Shown here in pieces: positions 52,914 to 61,828 of a DNA stretch of 64,000 nucleotides (the stretch's first letter is position 1; each line of letters opens with the position of its first letter). Position numbers and translations under genes: made by a program. The notes under the pieces were generated by a model. It had not been told where the DNA came from, did no database searches, and saw nothing but the letters and a program-made list of their open reading frames with translations. Source of the DNA: Acidobacteriota bacterium. GTDB lineage: Bacteria; Acidobacteriota; Polarisedimenticolia; JACPZX01. The stretch lies in contig JACPZX010000085.1 in the NCBI GenBank assembly GCA_016195325.1, positions 1 through 64,000 on the forward strand, read 5' to 3'.

Positions 52914-54395
52914 GTGAGCCTGAGATCCACGAAGGGCCTTACGATCGCGGCGGTGATGGCGCTATTCGTCGCCGGCTCGTCGTCACTCGGCGCGGCCGCC
53001 GCCGTCGCGTACCGGCTTCGCCACGTCGCAGGCTCTTGCACCGTTCACGTCGAGATCGCGATTCCCGACGACGCGCCGGGAGCGGCGGACCTCGTGATGC
53101 CGCGCGCGATCCCGATGGGGTACGGGATCCAGCACTACGACCGCCACGTCAGCGGCGTGACGGGCGCGGCGGCTGGCGGGACCCCGGGGCCCCTCGAGAG
53201 GAGCGAGGGCCCCCGCTGGCGCCCCCGCGCCCCCGTCTCGACGATTGCCTACGACGTCGACGTCGCGGCGATGGAGCGGGAGATTCTCGCGGGCTCGGAC
53301 GCCTCGAAGTGCCGGGACGGGTACCTCGGCCTCCTCGGCTACTCCGTCTTCGGATACGTCGACGGGCTCGAGGATCGGCCGATCACCCTCGAGTTCATCG
53401 GCTCGGCCGAAGAGCCCGTCTTCACGACCCTCGCCCCGGCGGCGCCGCCGCCGCGAGGCCGGGCGACAGCGAAGGCGGCCGACTACTACGCCCTCGCCGA
53501 CTCGCAGATCCTCCTCGGCTCCGGCTTCGACGCGGTGCGGGTCGAAGGAGGCGCGCCGGCTCTCTTCGTCGCGGTGCACGCGGAGGCGGAGGTCGACCGG
53601 CCTCGCCTCGGCGCGATGGCGCGCCGCGCTCTCGACCAGCTCGTCGCGTACTTCGGCCCGGCCCCCTTCGACCACTACACGATCGTCTTCGACGTGCTCA
53701 AGCCGATCACTCCCGCTCACGAGTACGGCTTCGCGATGGAGCACCTCGAGAGCAGCACGTTCGGCGTCGGGACGTCGGCCGACGATCTGCGCGGCCTCTC
53801 ACCCGGCGCCCCCGATGACGCCACCGCCGTGACGGAGTTCTGGATCGCCCACCACGTCGCCCACGCGTGGATCCCGAAGCGCGGGGCGGGGGAGGGGTAT
53901 TTCCCGCACACGTGGGAGACCCCACCGATCCTCGACTCGATCTGGTTCGCCGAGGGGTTCGGGCAGTACGTCGCGATCGACGCCCAGGCCGACGCGCTTC
54001 CGGACGGGGAGCGCGCGGCGTTCCGGGCGCGACGCGTCAGGCTGCGGTTCCGGAAATCGCTCGAGACCGCCCCGACCTTCATGCTGCGGATGCCCCTCGT
54101 CCAGCTCTCGCGGGTCGCCTCGACGATGTACGGCGACGACTTCCGCACCGGGAGGACGGTCTTCTCCCGCGGCGGCCTCATGGCGGCGGAGATGGACGAG
54201 GCGATTCGCTCGGCGAGCGCCGGGTCGAAGCGCCTCCGTGACGCGATGCGCGCGATCGTCGCGCGGAGCGCGCACGGCGCCCCGGGCTTCGGCACCGTGG
54301 AGTTCCCCGATCTCATCCGGCAGGCGACGGGGGTGGACGTGCGGGCGATCTTCGAGAAGTGGCTGGGCCCGTTCGAGCCGCCGCCGTTGCGCTAG
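52914..54395 (+). CDS. Secreted M61-like protein with catalytic Glu replaced
   Basis: 493 residues from GTG 52914 with GAGGGAGGG just upstream. Signal peptide ~9-31. The fold follows M61 glycyl-aminopeptidases: an N-terminal beta domain, FGPAPFDHYTIVFDVL, then EFWIAHHVAHAWIPKR where M61 has SHEYFHLWNVKR, and WFAEGFGQYVA. The HExxH glutamate is replaced by His314 (H313-H314...H317), while the third ligand region (Glu347) remains. It is probably zinc-binding but not hydrolytic. Stop overlaps ileS at CTAG. Confidence 0.85.
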   Translation: MSLRSTKGLTIAAVMALFVAGSSSLGAAAAVAYRLRHVAGSCTVHVEIAIPDDAPGAADLVMPRAIPMGYGIQHYDRHVSGVTGAAAGGTPGPLERSEGPRWRPRAPVSTIAYDVDVAAMEREILAGSDASKCRDGYLGLLGYSVFGYVDGLEDRPITLEFIGSAEEPVFTTLAPAAPPPRGRATAKAADYYALADSQILLGSGFDAVRVEGGAPALFVAVHAEAEVDRPRLGAMARRALDQLVAYFGPAPFDHYTIVFDVLKPITPAHEYGFAMEHLESSTFGVGTSADDLRGLSPGAPDDATAVTEFWIAHHVAHAWIPKRGAGEGYFPHTWETPPILDSIWFAEGFGQYVAIDAQADALPDGERAAFRARRVRLRFRKSLETAPTFMLRMPLVQLSRVASTMYGDDFRTGRTVFSRGGLMAAEMDEAIRSASAGSKRLRDAMRAIVARSAHGAPGFGTVEFPDLIRQATGVDVRAIFEKWLGPFEPPPLR

Positions 54396-57300
54396 ATCGG
54401 CTCGAGCCAGATCTTCAGCGCGAGCCCCTCGACCTTCACGTCCTTCGTCGGCTCGCTGGAGCGGGCCCCGCCGATCTCCGCCGCGAGCGCCTCGCCGCAG
54501 ATATATGAGGCGTGCGCAGCGATCGCCTCCTGGAGCGCGGGATCTCCCGCGAAGCCGAGGCGAATCCTCTGCTCGTACCGGAGCGCCATGTCCTTCCGGA
54601 TCCCCTGGACGTGGTGCACCACCTCGCGCGCGAGCCCCTCGCGTCGAAGCTCGTCGGTGAGATCGAGATCGAGGACGACGACGGCGCCGCGGCCCAGGCT
54701 CGCCGCCCATCCCTCCTTCGCCCTCAGCTCTATCTGGAGATCGTCCTCGGTGAGGGAGACCTCGGTCCCCTGAACGTCGAGGCGGATCTCCCCCTTCTCG
54801 TCGAGCGCGCGACGGAGCGCGGCCGGGTCCTTCACGGAGGCGAGCGCGGACTTGATCCCCTGGACGAGCTTCCCGTACCGGGGGCCGAGCTTCGGGAGGT
54901 TTGGCCTCACGACGTAGTCGACGTACTGGTGGGCATCGGCGGCGAGGTCGACCGATTTCACGTTCAGCTCGTCACGGATCAGCGTCGCGTGACGGCCGAT
55001 CCACTCCTCGCGGCTCCTGTCGGCGAGGATGAGCTCCACGCGCGCGAGCGGCTGGCGGACCCTCATCTTCGCCTGCGTGCGCGCCGCGCGCCCCGACGAG
55101 ACGATCTCGCGGACGAGTCCCATCTGCGCGCTGAGCGGCTCGTCGACGCGGCCTTCGTCCACGTCGGGCCAGTCGCCCAGGTGCACCGATTCCGGCAAGG
55201 CCGCATCGCCGCGGCTCCCGACCAGGTTCCGGTACATGCTCTCGCTGATGAACGGGACGAACGGGGCCGCGAGGAGGGCCGTCGTGACCAGGCAGTGGTA
55301 GAGCGTCGCGTACGCGGCGTCCTTGTCGGCGTCGGCACCGCTCTTCCAGAACCTCTCGCGGCTTCGCCTCAGATACCAGTTGCTCAGCGCGTCGACGAAG
55401 TCGTTGAGGCGGCGCGCCGACGTGTACGTGTCGTAGGCGTCGAGGGCCGCCGTCACGTCGCGAATCGCCCTGTTCAGCTCGCTGAGGATCCACCGGTCGA
55501 GCTCCGCGAGGCCCCGCGCGTCGGGCGCGGGAAGATCCCCCCTGAGCGCGCCCGCCGGCCGCCACCCGTCGATGTTCGCGTAGATGACGAAGAAGGAGTA
55601 GACGTTGTACCAGCGGATCAGGAACTCCCGCTGCCCCTCCTTGATCGCCCCCTCCTCGAAGCGCACGCTCGTCCCCGGCGCCTGCCCCCAGAAGAAGAGC
55701 CACCGCATCGCGTCGGCGCCGTCGTTGTCGAAGATGTGGTCGGGCGTCTTGTAGTTCTGCTTCGACTTGGACATCTTCAGGCCGTCCTCGCCGAGGAGGA
55801 GGCCCAGGACGATGCAGTTCCTGTACGGGACGGGCCACTCGCGTCTCACGCGACCCGTTCCTTCCGCCCGCGCGACGCCGTTCTTCCCGAAGAGCATCGT
55901 CGAGATCGCCATCATCGAGTAGAACCACCCGCGCGTCTGGTCCAGCGCCTCGCTGATGAAATCCGCCGGGAGCGACGCCTCGAAGGCGTCGCGGCCGGTG
56001 TGGGGCCACCCGAGCTGCGCGAAGGGCATCGCGCCGCTGTCGAACCAGCAGTCGATCACGTCGGGGACGCGGCGCATCCGCGCCCCTTCCGCCTTCGGCG
56101 AGGCGTACGTGACCTCATCGACGTACGGGCGGTGGACCCTGAGGTGCTCGCTCAGGTTCGGGAACTTCACCCTCGCCCTGTCGAAGGCGCCGGTGCCGGC
56201 CACGCCGGGCTTCGCCAGGAGCTCGTCGTACGAGGCGATCGCCTCCATGTGCCCCGTGCTCTCACAGACCCAGATCGGCAGGGGGGTCCCCCAGTAGCGC
56301 TCGCGCGACAACGCCCAGTCGACGTTGCTCTCGAGGAACTTTCCGAAGCGTCCATCCCTGATGTGCCCGGGGATCCAGTTCACGCTCCGGTTGTTCTCGA
56401 GAAGATCCGGCACGAACTTCGTGGTGCGGATGAACCAGCTCTTGCGCGGGTACTGGATCAGCGGGTCCTCGTCGGCGCGCCAGCAGAAGGGGTACTCGTG
56501 CCGGTACTGCTCCTGGTGGAAGAGGAGCCCCCTGTCGCGGAGCGCGCGCGTGATCTCCCGGTCGGCGTCCTTCACCCACTTCCCGGCCCACGGCGGCGCC
56601 TCGTCCGTGAACCGGCCGTCGGGGGCGACGGCGCACAGGAGCGGCACGGCATCCGGGCTCTCGAAGCGCTCGCGCTCGCTCTGGAGCAGATCGAAGTCGA
56701 CCTCGCCGAAGGCCGGCGCCTCGTGGACGAGGCCGGTCCCCGAATCGGTCGTGACGAAGTCGGCCGCGACGACGCGCCAGCCGACGGGGGCCTCTCCGCC
56801 CCCCTTCAGCCGCGCCGTCTTCGCGCCCAGGCTCGCGTGGTAGAAGTCGAACGGAGGGAGGTATCGGCGGCCGACGAGCGCCTTCCCCTTGCAGGTCTCG
56901 ATCGTCTCGAGCTTCCGCTTCGCGCGCTTCGCGATCTCGTCGGCGAGCGCCGCGGCGACGTAGAGGCGCTCGCCGCTCTCGGCGTCCTGCACGAGGGCGT
57001 AGTCGATCTCCGGGTGGACGGCCGCGAACTGGTTCGAGGGAAGCGTCCACGGTGTCGTCGTCCAGACGAGGAGGGAGGTCCTCTCGACCCCTTCGAGCGG
57101 GAAGCGGACGAAGACGCTGGGGTCGTCCACCTCGCGGTACCCCTGCCCGACCTCGCCGGCCGAGAGCGCCGTCCCTCCCTGCGCCCACCACCAGACGATC
57201 TTGTGCCCCTGGTAGAGAAGCCCCGCGTCGAAGAGGGTCTTCAGCGACCACCAGACGCTCTCGACGTAGCTCCGGTGGTAGGTCACGTACGCCGCGTCGA

Positions 57301-57733
57301 GATCCACCCAGAAGCCGAGGCGCCTCGTGAGCTGCTCCCACTCCTTCGTGTACCGGAAGACCGACTCGATGCAGCGGTGGATGAAGGGCTCGATCCCGTA
57401 CTTCTCGATCTCCTCCTTGCTGTGGATTCCCAGCTCCTTGGAGACCTCGACCTCCACGGGAAGCCCGTGCGTGTCCCAGCCGCCGCGCCGCTCGCAGAGG
57501 TGCCCGCGCATCGTCTTGTACCGCGGGAAGAGGTCCTTGACCGCGCGCGTGAAGCAGTGCCCGGGGTGTGGGAGGCCGTTCGCCGTCGGCGGCCCCTCGT
57601 AGAAGACGAAGGGGGCGCGGCCGCGGCGCAGCTCCGTCGACTTCCGGTGGATGCCCTCCACTTCCCAGAACTCCAGGATCCTCTTTTCCTCCGCCGGAAA
57701 ATCGAACGGCGTCGGCAGATCGGCGAACTTCAT
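54392..57733 (-). CDS. ileS: Isoleucyl-tRNA synthetase (IleS2 type)
   Basis: Charges tRNA-Ile. 1,113 residues. HIGH as HPGH (56-59, ANGLPHPGHCF), WTTTPWTLPSN of the editing domain, and KMSKSKQN around residue 650. The long C-terminal tail without the zinc finger of the E. coli type marks the eukaryote-like IleS2 group, which is naturally less sensitive to mupirocin. Divergent from the sensor kinase with 122 bases between. Confidence 0.96.
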   Translation of the reverse strand: MKFADLPTPFDFPAEEKRILEFWEVEGIHRKSTELRRGRAPFVFYEGPPTANGLPHPGHCFTRAVKDLFPRYKTMRGHLCERRGGWDTHGLPVEVEVSKELGIHSKEEIEKYGIEPFIHRCIESVFRYTKEWEQLTRRLGFWVDLDAAYVTYHRSYVESVWWSLKTLFDAGLLYQGHKIVWWWAQGGTALSAGEVGQGYREVDDPSVFVRFPLEGVERTSLLVWTTTPWTLPSNQFAAVHPEIDYALVQDAESGERLYVAAALADEIAKRAKRKLETIETCKGKALVGRRYLPPFDFYHASLGAKTARLKGGGEAPVGWRVVAADFVTTDSGTGLVHEAPAFGEVDFDLLQSERERFESPDAVPLLCAVAPDGRFTDEAPPWAGKWVKDADREITRALRDRGLLFHQEQYRHEYPFCWRADEDPLIQYPRKSWFIRTTKFVPDLLENNRSVNWIPGHIRDGRFGKFLESNVDWALSRERYWGTPLPIWVCESTGHMEAIASYDELLAKPGVAGTGAFDRARVKFPNLSEHLRVHRPYVDEVTYASPKAEGARMRRVPDVIDCWFDSGAMPFAQLGWPHTGRDAFEASLPADFISEALDQTRGWFYSMMAISTMLFGKNGVARAEGTGRVRREWPVPYRNCIVLGLLLGEDGLKMSKSKQNYKTPDHIFDNDGADAMRWLFFWGQAPGTSVRFEEGAIKEGQREFLIRWYNVYSFFVIYANIDGWRPAGALRGDLPAPDARGLAELDRWILSELNRAIRDVTAALDAYDTYTSARRLNDFVDALSNWYLRRSRERFWKSGADADKDAAYATLYHCLVTTALLAAPFVPFISESMYRNLVGSRGDAALPESVHLGDWPDVDEGRVDEPLSAQMGLVREIVSSGRAARTQAKMRVRQPLARVELILADRSREEWIGRHATLIRDELNVKSVDLAADAHQYVDYVVRPNLPKLGPRYGKLVQGIKSALASVKDPAALRRALDEKGEIRLDVQGTEVSLTEDDLQIELRAKEGWAASLGRGAVVVLDLDLTDELRREGLAREVVHHVQGIRKDMALRYEQRIRLGFAGDPALQEAIAAHASYICGEALAAEIGGARSSEPTKDVKVEGLALKIWLEPI

Positions 57734-57821
57734 GCTCGGACTCTCCGGTCAGGCGCGTTTCGAGCGGGGCCACTCGCGAGGCGCGGAGGTTACGCCAAGA
57801 GAGTCGCCCCGCGATAGGGGC

Positions 57822-57840
57822 GCGGGGCTTTCCGCCCCGC
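57822..57840. repeat. Hairpin between ileS and the sensor kinase
   Basis: GCGGGGC-TTTCC-GCCCCGC, 7-bp stem, ends 15 bases before ATG 57856. The same GCGGGGC arm can also pair with an upstream GCCCCGC (57806-57812), giving two alternative hairpins. Confidence 0.45.
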
Positions 57841-57855
57841 CCGCCCCGTGTCAGG

Positions 57856-60843
57856 ATGCGCGCGATGCGCCCCCGAACCCTCGCCGCCTTCGCCTCCCTC
57901 GCGTTCGCGATCGGCGCCGCCCGCGGAGCCGCCACGGGGGTCCCCGCCCCCGGATACAATCTCCGAACGTGGGGGACCGACGACGGACTCCCGAGCGACG
58001 CCGTCATCGACCTGGCCCAGACCCCCGACGGGTATCTGTGGGCCGGCACGAACGCCGGCCTCGCGCGTTTCGACGGCGTGCGCTTCACCGTCTTCGATCG
58101 GCGCAACACGCCGGAGTTGCCGAGCGATCAGTGCGGGCCTCTGCTCGTGACGAAGGAGGGGCTGCTGTGGATCGGGGCCATGGGCGGAGCGATCGCGCGC
58201 TACGACGGGCGTCGGTTCACGACCTTCGGCCGCGCCGAGGGGTCGAAGTTTGAGTACGCGACTTACTTCCTATCCGATGCCGCGGGACGCCTGTGGATCG
58301 GAACGAATGACCTGTTGCACATGTGGGACGGATCGAGGTTTCGGACCTTTCCCGCCGAGGGCGCCGATGCGCTTCCCCGCGGAGTGCCCGTGATCGAGCG
58401 ACCCAAAGGGTCGATCTGGGTTCGCGGGCTCAACGGTCGCCTGCGCTTCGTGCGGGACGGCGCCGTGGTCGACGCAGGGCCGGAGGAATCCCGCGTGACC
58501 TCAGGACTCACGGGCGGAGTCGCGCGCCCGGCTCGAGGGCGCGGCGAGACCATCCTATGGATCCAGAACCAGCCGGTGCGCATCACGAAGGCGTCGAACG
58601 GGAAGCTCGAGTCCTTCGACGTCAACGCTCGAACTCCCACCGACCAGATCACCGGAGCCGTCGAGACGACGCGAGGGGAACTCTGGGTCGGTCTGCGCGA
58701 GAGCGGCATCCGGGTGATCGAGGGGGGCGCGGTTTCCGTAATCGGTGAGGTCGACGGCCTGCCCTCGGGGCGGATCAACGGGCTCCTCGAGGATCGCGAG
58801 GGAAACATCTGGGCCGGCACGAGCGGCGGCCTCACTCGCATCCGCCCGCGCCCCTTCTCGAGCTGGACGGGGGCGACGGGCCTCCCGGAGGAAAAGACGT
58901 GGGCGATTTTCGAGGATCATCGGGGCGACATCTGGGCCGGCACCGAGACGATCGCCGAGCGGTACCACGGCGGCGCGTGGATTCGATACTCGAAGAGCGA
59001 CGGACTGCCGGGCGCAGGCGTCGTGAGCTTCGCCGAGGATCGCGACGGGCTCGTCTGGATCGGCACGACGTCCGGCCTCGCCAGCTTCGATGGATTCCGC
59101 TTCACCCGCTACGGCGTCGCCGACGGCCTGCCGCACGACAACATCCGGGCCCTCATGGTCGATCGTGAGGGGCGCTTGTGGATCGGCACGAGCGCAGGCG
59201 GGGCGGCGGTCCGCGAGAACGGCATGTTCCGTGCCTATGGCCCGAAGGACGGCCTCGCCGGAAACTGGGTCCGGTTCATTCACGAGGACGCTTCAGGAGA
59301 CATCTGGTTCGCGACGACGTCCGGGGTGAGCCGCCTTCACGCCGGCGCGTTCACGACGTTCACCACGAAGGACGGCCTCGCCGATGATCGGGTCCTCGCG
59401 ATCGCGGAGGACGGCGACGGGGGAGTGTGGTTCGGGACGTACCGGGAGGGCCTCTCGCGTTACCGCGACGGGCGGTTCACCACTGTCTCGACGGCTCAGG
59501 GGCTCTTCGACGACACGATCCTCCGCATCCTCGAGGACTCGAGCCGAAGGTGGTGGATGTCGAGCGCCCGCGGCGTCTTTCGCGTCGACGTGAAGGCGCT
59601 CGAGGAGGTCGCCGACGGCCGCGCGCGGCGCCTGGTGAGCGTCGCCTTCGACCGAGCGGACGGCCTGCCGACGACCGACTGCGGCGGCGGCACGCAGCCG
59701 TCGGGGTGGCGCGCTCGTGACGGGAGCCTCTGGTTTCCCACGAGCCGCGGCCTCGCCGTCGTCGATCCGTCGCGCGTCCGCGCGAACGAAGTCCCACCGC
59801 ACGTTCTTCTTGAGGAGGTGCTCCTGGATCAGGCTCGCGCGCCGGAGCCGTCGGCGGTGAAGGTCCCCGCGGGGACTCGCCGCGTCGAGCTGCACTTCAC
59901 CGCGACGAGCCTGTCCGCGCCGGATCGGGTGCGCTTCAGGTACCGGCTCGAGGGGTTCGACCCCGACTGGATCGACGCGGGCTCCCGGCGCGTGGCCTAC
60001 TACACGGGGCTGCGCCCCGCGTCGTACAAGTTTCGCGTCGCGGCCGCCAACGAGTCGGGAGTCCCGAGCGAATCCGAGGCGACGGCCGACGTGACGGTGC
60101 TCCCGTTCTTCTACGAGACCGCCTGGTTCTATTTCTTCTGCGCCGCCCTCGCCGCGGCGGCCGCCTTCGCCGCATACCGGTACCGCGTCCGCCAGATCGA
60201 GGCGCGCTACGGCGCCGTCGTCGCGGAGCGCGAGAGGATCGCGCGCGAGCTCCACGACACGATCGCGCAGGGGTTCACCGGCGTCTCGATGCAGCTCGAG
60301 GCGGCCGCCTCTCGCCTCGCCGATCTCCCCGACAGCGCGCGCGAGAACCTCGACCGCGCCCGCCTCCTCGTGCGGAGCAGCCTCGCCGATGCGCGCCGGT
60401 CCGTCCGCGACCTGCGGCCGAACCTCCTGGAGTCGGCCGATCTCCCTGCGTCGCTCAGGGCGGTCGCCTCGGAGCTTACCGCCGGGACCGATGTCCGGGC
60501 GGAGGTGACGGCCCGGGGCTTTCGGGGCCGGCTGGCCCCCCGGATCGAGGACGCCCTCTTCCGGATCGGCCAGGAGGCGATGACCAACGCCATCCGCCAC
60601 GGCCGGTGCCGCCACCTGCGCGTCGAGTTGAGCGCGGAGGGAGGACGTGCGACGCTGGCGGTCAGGGATGATGGCGCGGGGTTCGACCCCGCGGCCACGC
60701 CCCCCGGGTCGGGGATGACGGGGATGCGGGAGCGGATGCGCCGGATCGGCGGGGAGATTCGATTCGAGAGCCGTCCGGGAGCCGGGACGACGATCGAGGC
60801 CGCGGTGCCTCTCGGCCGCGGCGGCGCGGCGGACGAGACGTGA
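57856..60843 (+). CDS. Propeller sensor histidine kinase (Reg_prop, Y_Y_Y, HisKA_3)
   Basis: 995 residues. Signal peptide ~5-25, about 14 Reg_prop propeller repeats (GLPSDAVIDLAQTPDGYLWAGT; GLPHDNIRALMVDREGRLWIGT), Y_Y_Y domain (FRYRLEGFDPDWID ... ASYKFRVAAANESG), one membrane helix (AWFYFFCAALAAAAAFAAY), HisKA_3 with His800 in ERIARELHDTIAQGFTG, and GHKL ATPase (EAMTNAIRHG, VRDDGAGFD). Typical one-chain sensor of the BaeS/NarX branch. Its stop overlaps the regulator's GTG by four bases. Confidence 0.93.
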   Translation: MRAMRPRTLAAFASLAFAIGAARGAATGVPAPGYNLRTWGTDDGLPSDAVIDLAQTPDGYLWAGTNAGLARFDGVRFTVFDRRNTPELPSDQCGPLLVTKEGLLWIGAMGGAIARYDGRRFTTFGRAEGSKFEYATYFLSDAAGRLWIGTNDLLHMWDGSRFRTFPAEGADALPRGVPVIERPKGSIWVRGLNGRLRFVRDGAVVDAGPEESRVTSGLTGGVARPARGRGETILWIQNQPVRITKASNGKLESFDVNARTPTDQITGAVETTRGELWVGLRESGIRVIEGGAVSVIGEVDGLPSGRINGLLEDREGNIWAGTSGGLTRIRPRPFSSWTGATGLPEEKTWAIFEDHRGDIWAGTETIAERYHGGAWIRYSKSDGLPGAGVVSFAEDRDGLVWIGTTSGLASFDGFRFTRYGVADGLPHDNIRALMVDREGRLWIGTSAGGAAVRENGMFRAYGPKDGLAGNWVRFIHEDASGDIWFATTSGVSRLHAGAFTTFTTKDGLADDRVLAIAEDGDGGVWFGTYREGLSRYRDGRFTTVSTAQGLFDDTILRILEDSSRRWWMSSARGVFRVDVKALEEVADGRARRLVSVAFDRADGLPTTDCGGGTQPSGWRARDGSLWFPTSRGLAVVDPSRVRANEVPPHVLLEEVLLDQARAPEPSAVKVPAGTRRVELHFTATSLSAPDRVRFRYRLEGFDPDWIDAGSRRVAYYTGLRPASYKFRVAAANESGVPSESEATADVTVLPFFYETAWFYFFCAALAAAAAFAAYRYRVRQIEARYGAVVAERERIARELHDTIAQGFTGVSMQLEAAASRLADLPDSARENLDRARLLVRSSLADARRSVRDLRPNLLESADLPASLRAVASELTAGTDVRAEVTARGFRGRLAPRIEDALFRIGQEAMTNAIRHGRCRHLRVELSAEGGRATLAVRDDGAGFDPAATPPGSGMTGMRERMRRIGGEIRFESRPGAGTTIEAAVPLGRGGAADET

Positions 60844-61466
60844 TCGCCGGGCCGAAGATCCGCGTCCTCGTGGCGGACGATCATCCGGTCTTCCGGGACG
60901 GCATCCGGGCGATCGTGAACGCGGAAAGCGACCTCGAGGTCGTTGCCGAGGCGTCGGACGGGCGCGACGCGGTAGCGAAGTTCAAGGAGCATCGCCCCGA
61001 GGTCGTCCTGATGGACCTGCGCATGCCCGGGCTCGAAGGGGCGGACGCCATCGCCGCGATCCTGAGGGTCGCCCCCGATGCGCGCATCCTCGTGCTCACC
61101 ACCTTCGACGGCGACGAGGACATCCATCGAGCCCTGCGGCTCGGCGCGAAGGCGTACCTCCTCAAGGACGCCTTTCGCGAGGAGATCCTCGAGGCGATTC
61201 GAGCGGTGCACGCCGGGAAGAAATACATCCCGCCGGCCGTCGCCGCGTGTCTCGCAGAGCGCCCGATCGGCCGGGATCTCACCGTTCGCGAGATCGACGT
61301 CCTCGAGCTGATCGCCCAGGGGCTCAGCAACAAAGAGATCGGAGGCTCGCTCGAGATCTCCGAGGCGACGGTAAAGAGCCACGTCAACAGCATCCTCGCG
61401 AAGCTCGGCGCGCCGGATCGGACATCGGCCGCTCTCATGGGAATGAGGCGCGGCCTCATTCGTTAG
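60840..61466 (+). CDS. NarL/FixJ-type response regulator
   Basis: 208 residues. Receiver with acidic pocket VLVADDHP, phosphoacceptor Asp59 (VVLMDLRMPG), Thr and Lys (VLTTFDGDE; AYLLKDAF). LuxR HTH: LTVREIDVLELIAQGLSNKEIGGSLEISEATVKSHVNSILAKLG. GTG 60840 overlaps the kinase stop (GTGA), so the pair is coupled. Partner of the propeller kinase. Confidence 0.95.
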   Translation: MIAGPKIRVLVADDHPVFRDGIRAIVNAESDLEVVAEASDGRDAVAKFKEHRPEVVLMDLRMPGLEGADAIAAILRVAPDARILVLTTFDGDEDIHRALRLGAKAYLLKDAFREEILEAIRAVHAGKKYIPPAVAACLAERPIGRDLTVREIDVLELIAQGLSNKEIGGSLEISEATVKSHVNSILAKLGAPDRTSAALMGMRRGLIR

Positions 61467-61472
61467 CCCTCC

Positions 61473-61498
61473 CTCCAACTTCCGGCCGATGCCCCGCC
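61473..61498. repeat. Possible operator, copy 1, before the LuxR HTH gene
   Basis: CTCCAACTT (61473-61481) directly followed by CGGCCGATGCCCCGCC (61483-61498), between the response regulator stop and ATG 61526. The first block is the exact reverse complement of AAGTTGGAG at 61720-61728 and the second recurs with one change at 61745-61760. Confidence 0.5.
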
Positions 61499-61525
61499 GC
61501 CGGCGCGAGGCGTACCTTTCGCGCC

Positions 61526-61777
61526 ATGCGTCGAACCACGGTGAGCCCCCGGGAGTCGCAGATCCTCGCCGAGGTCGGCCGAGGCCGCACGAACCGGGAG
61601 ATCGCCGCGACCTTCACGATCTCGGAAGGGACCGTGAAGAGCCACCTCCACCGCGTCTTCAAGAAGCTCGGCGTCACCCGGCGCGCCGACGCGGTCCGCG
61701 TCCACCTCTCCTCCATCGAAAGTTGGAGATTCCGATCCACCGATCGGCCGATGTCCCGCCCCCGAGGCGCGTCGTAA
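61526..61777 (+). CDS. Stand-alone LuxR-type HTH protein
   Basis: 83 residues, nearly all HTH: SPRESQILAEVGRGRTNREIAATFTISEGTVKSHLHRVFKKLG, the GerE/LuxR DNA-binding helix set. No receiver or ligand domain. It resembles the HTH of the preceding regulator but differs at many positions, so it may be an older duplicate. Flanked by the two operator-like repeat pairs. No strong ribosome site before ATG 61526. Confidence 0.75.
   Translation: MRRTTVSPRESQILAEVGRGRTNREIAATFTISEGTVKSHLHRVFKKLGVTRRADAVRVHLSSIESWRFRSTDRPMSRPRGAS
61720..61760. repeat. Possible operator, copy 2, before the secreted-protein operon
   Basis: AAGTTGGAG (61720-61728) and CGGCCGATGTCCCGCC (61745-61760), matching copy 1 at 61473-61498 with the first block inverted. 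Lies at the end of the HTH gene, about 70 bases before ATG 61829. Confidence 0.5.
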
Positions 61778-61828
61778 GTTCCCGCGCACGAGACACGCGC
61801 GGCACCGGCGAAGAGGGAGGAGACGACG

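Noticed and set aside
54512-57817. 1,101-residue plus-strand frame opposite ileS
   Set aside because: It is the complementary frame of a certain ileS gene and encodes no recognisable domain.
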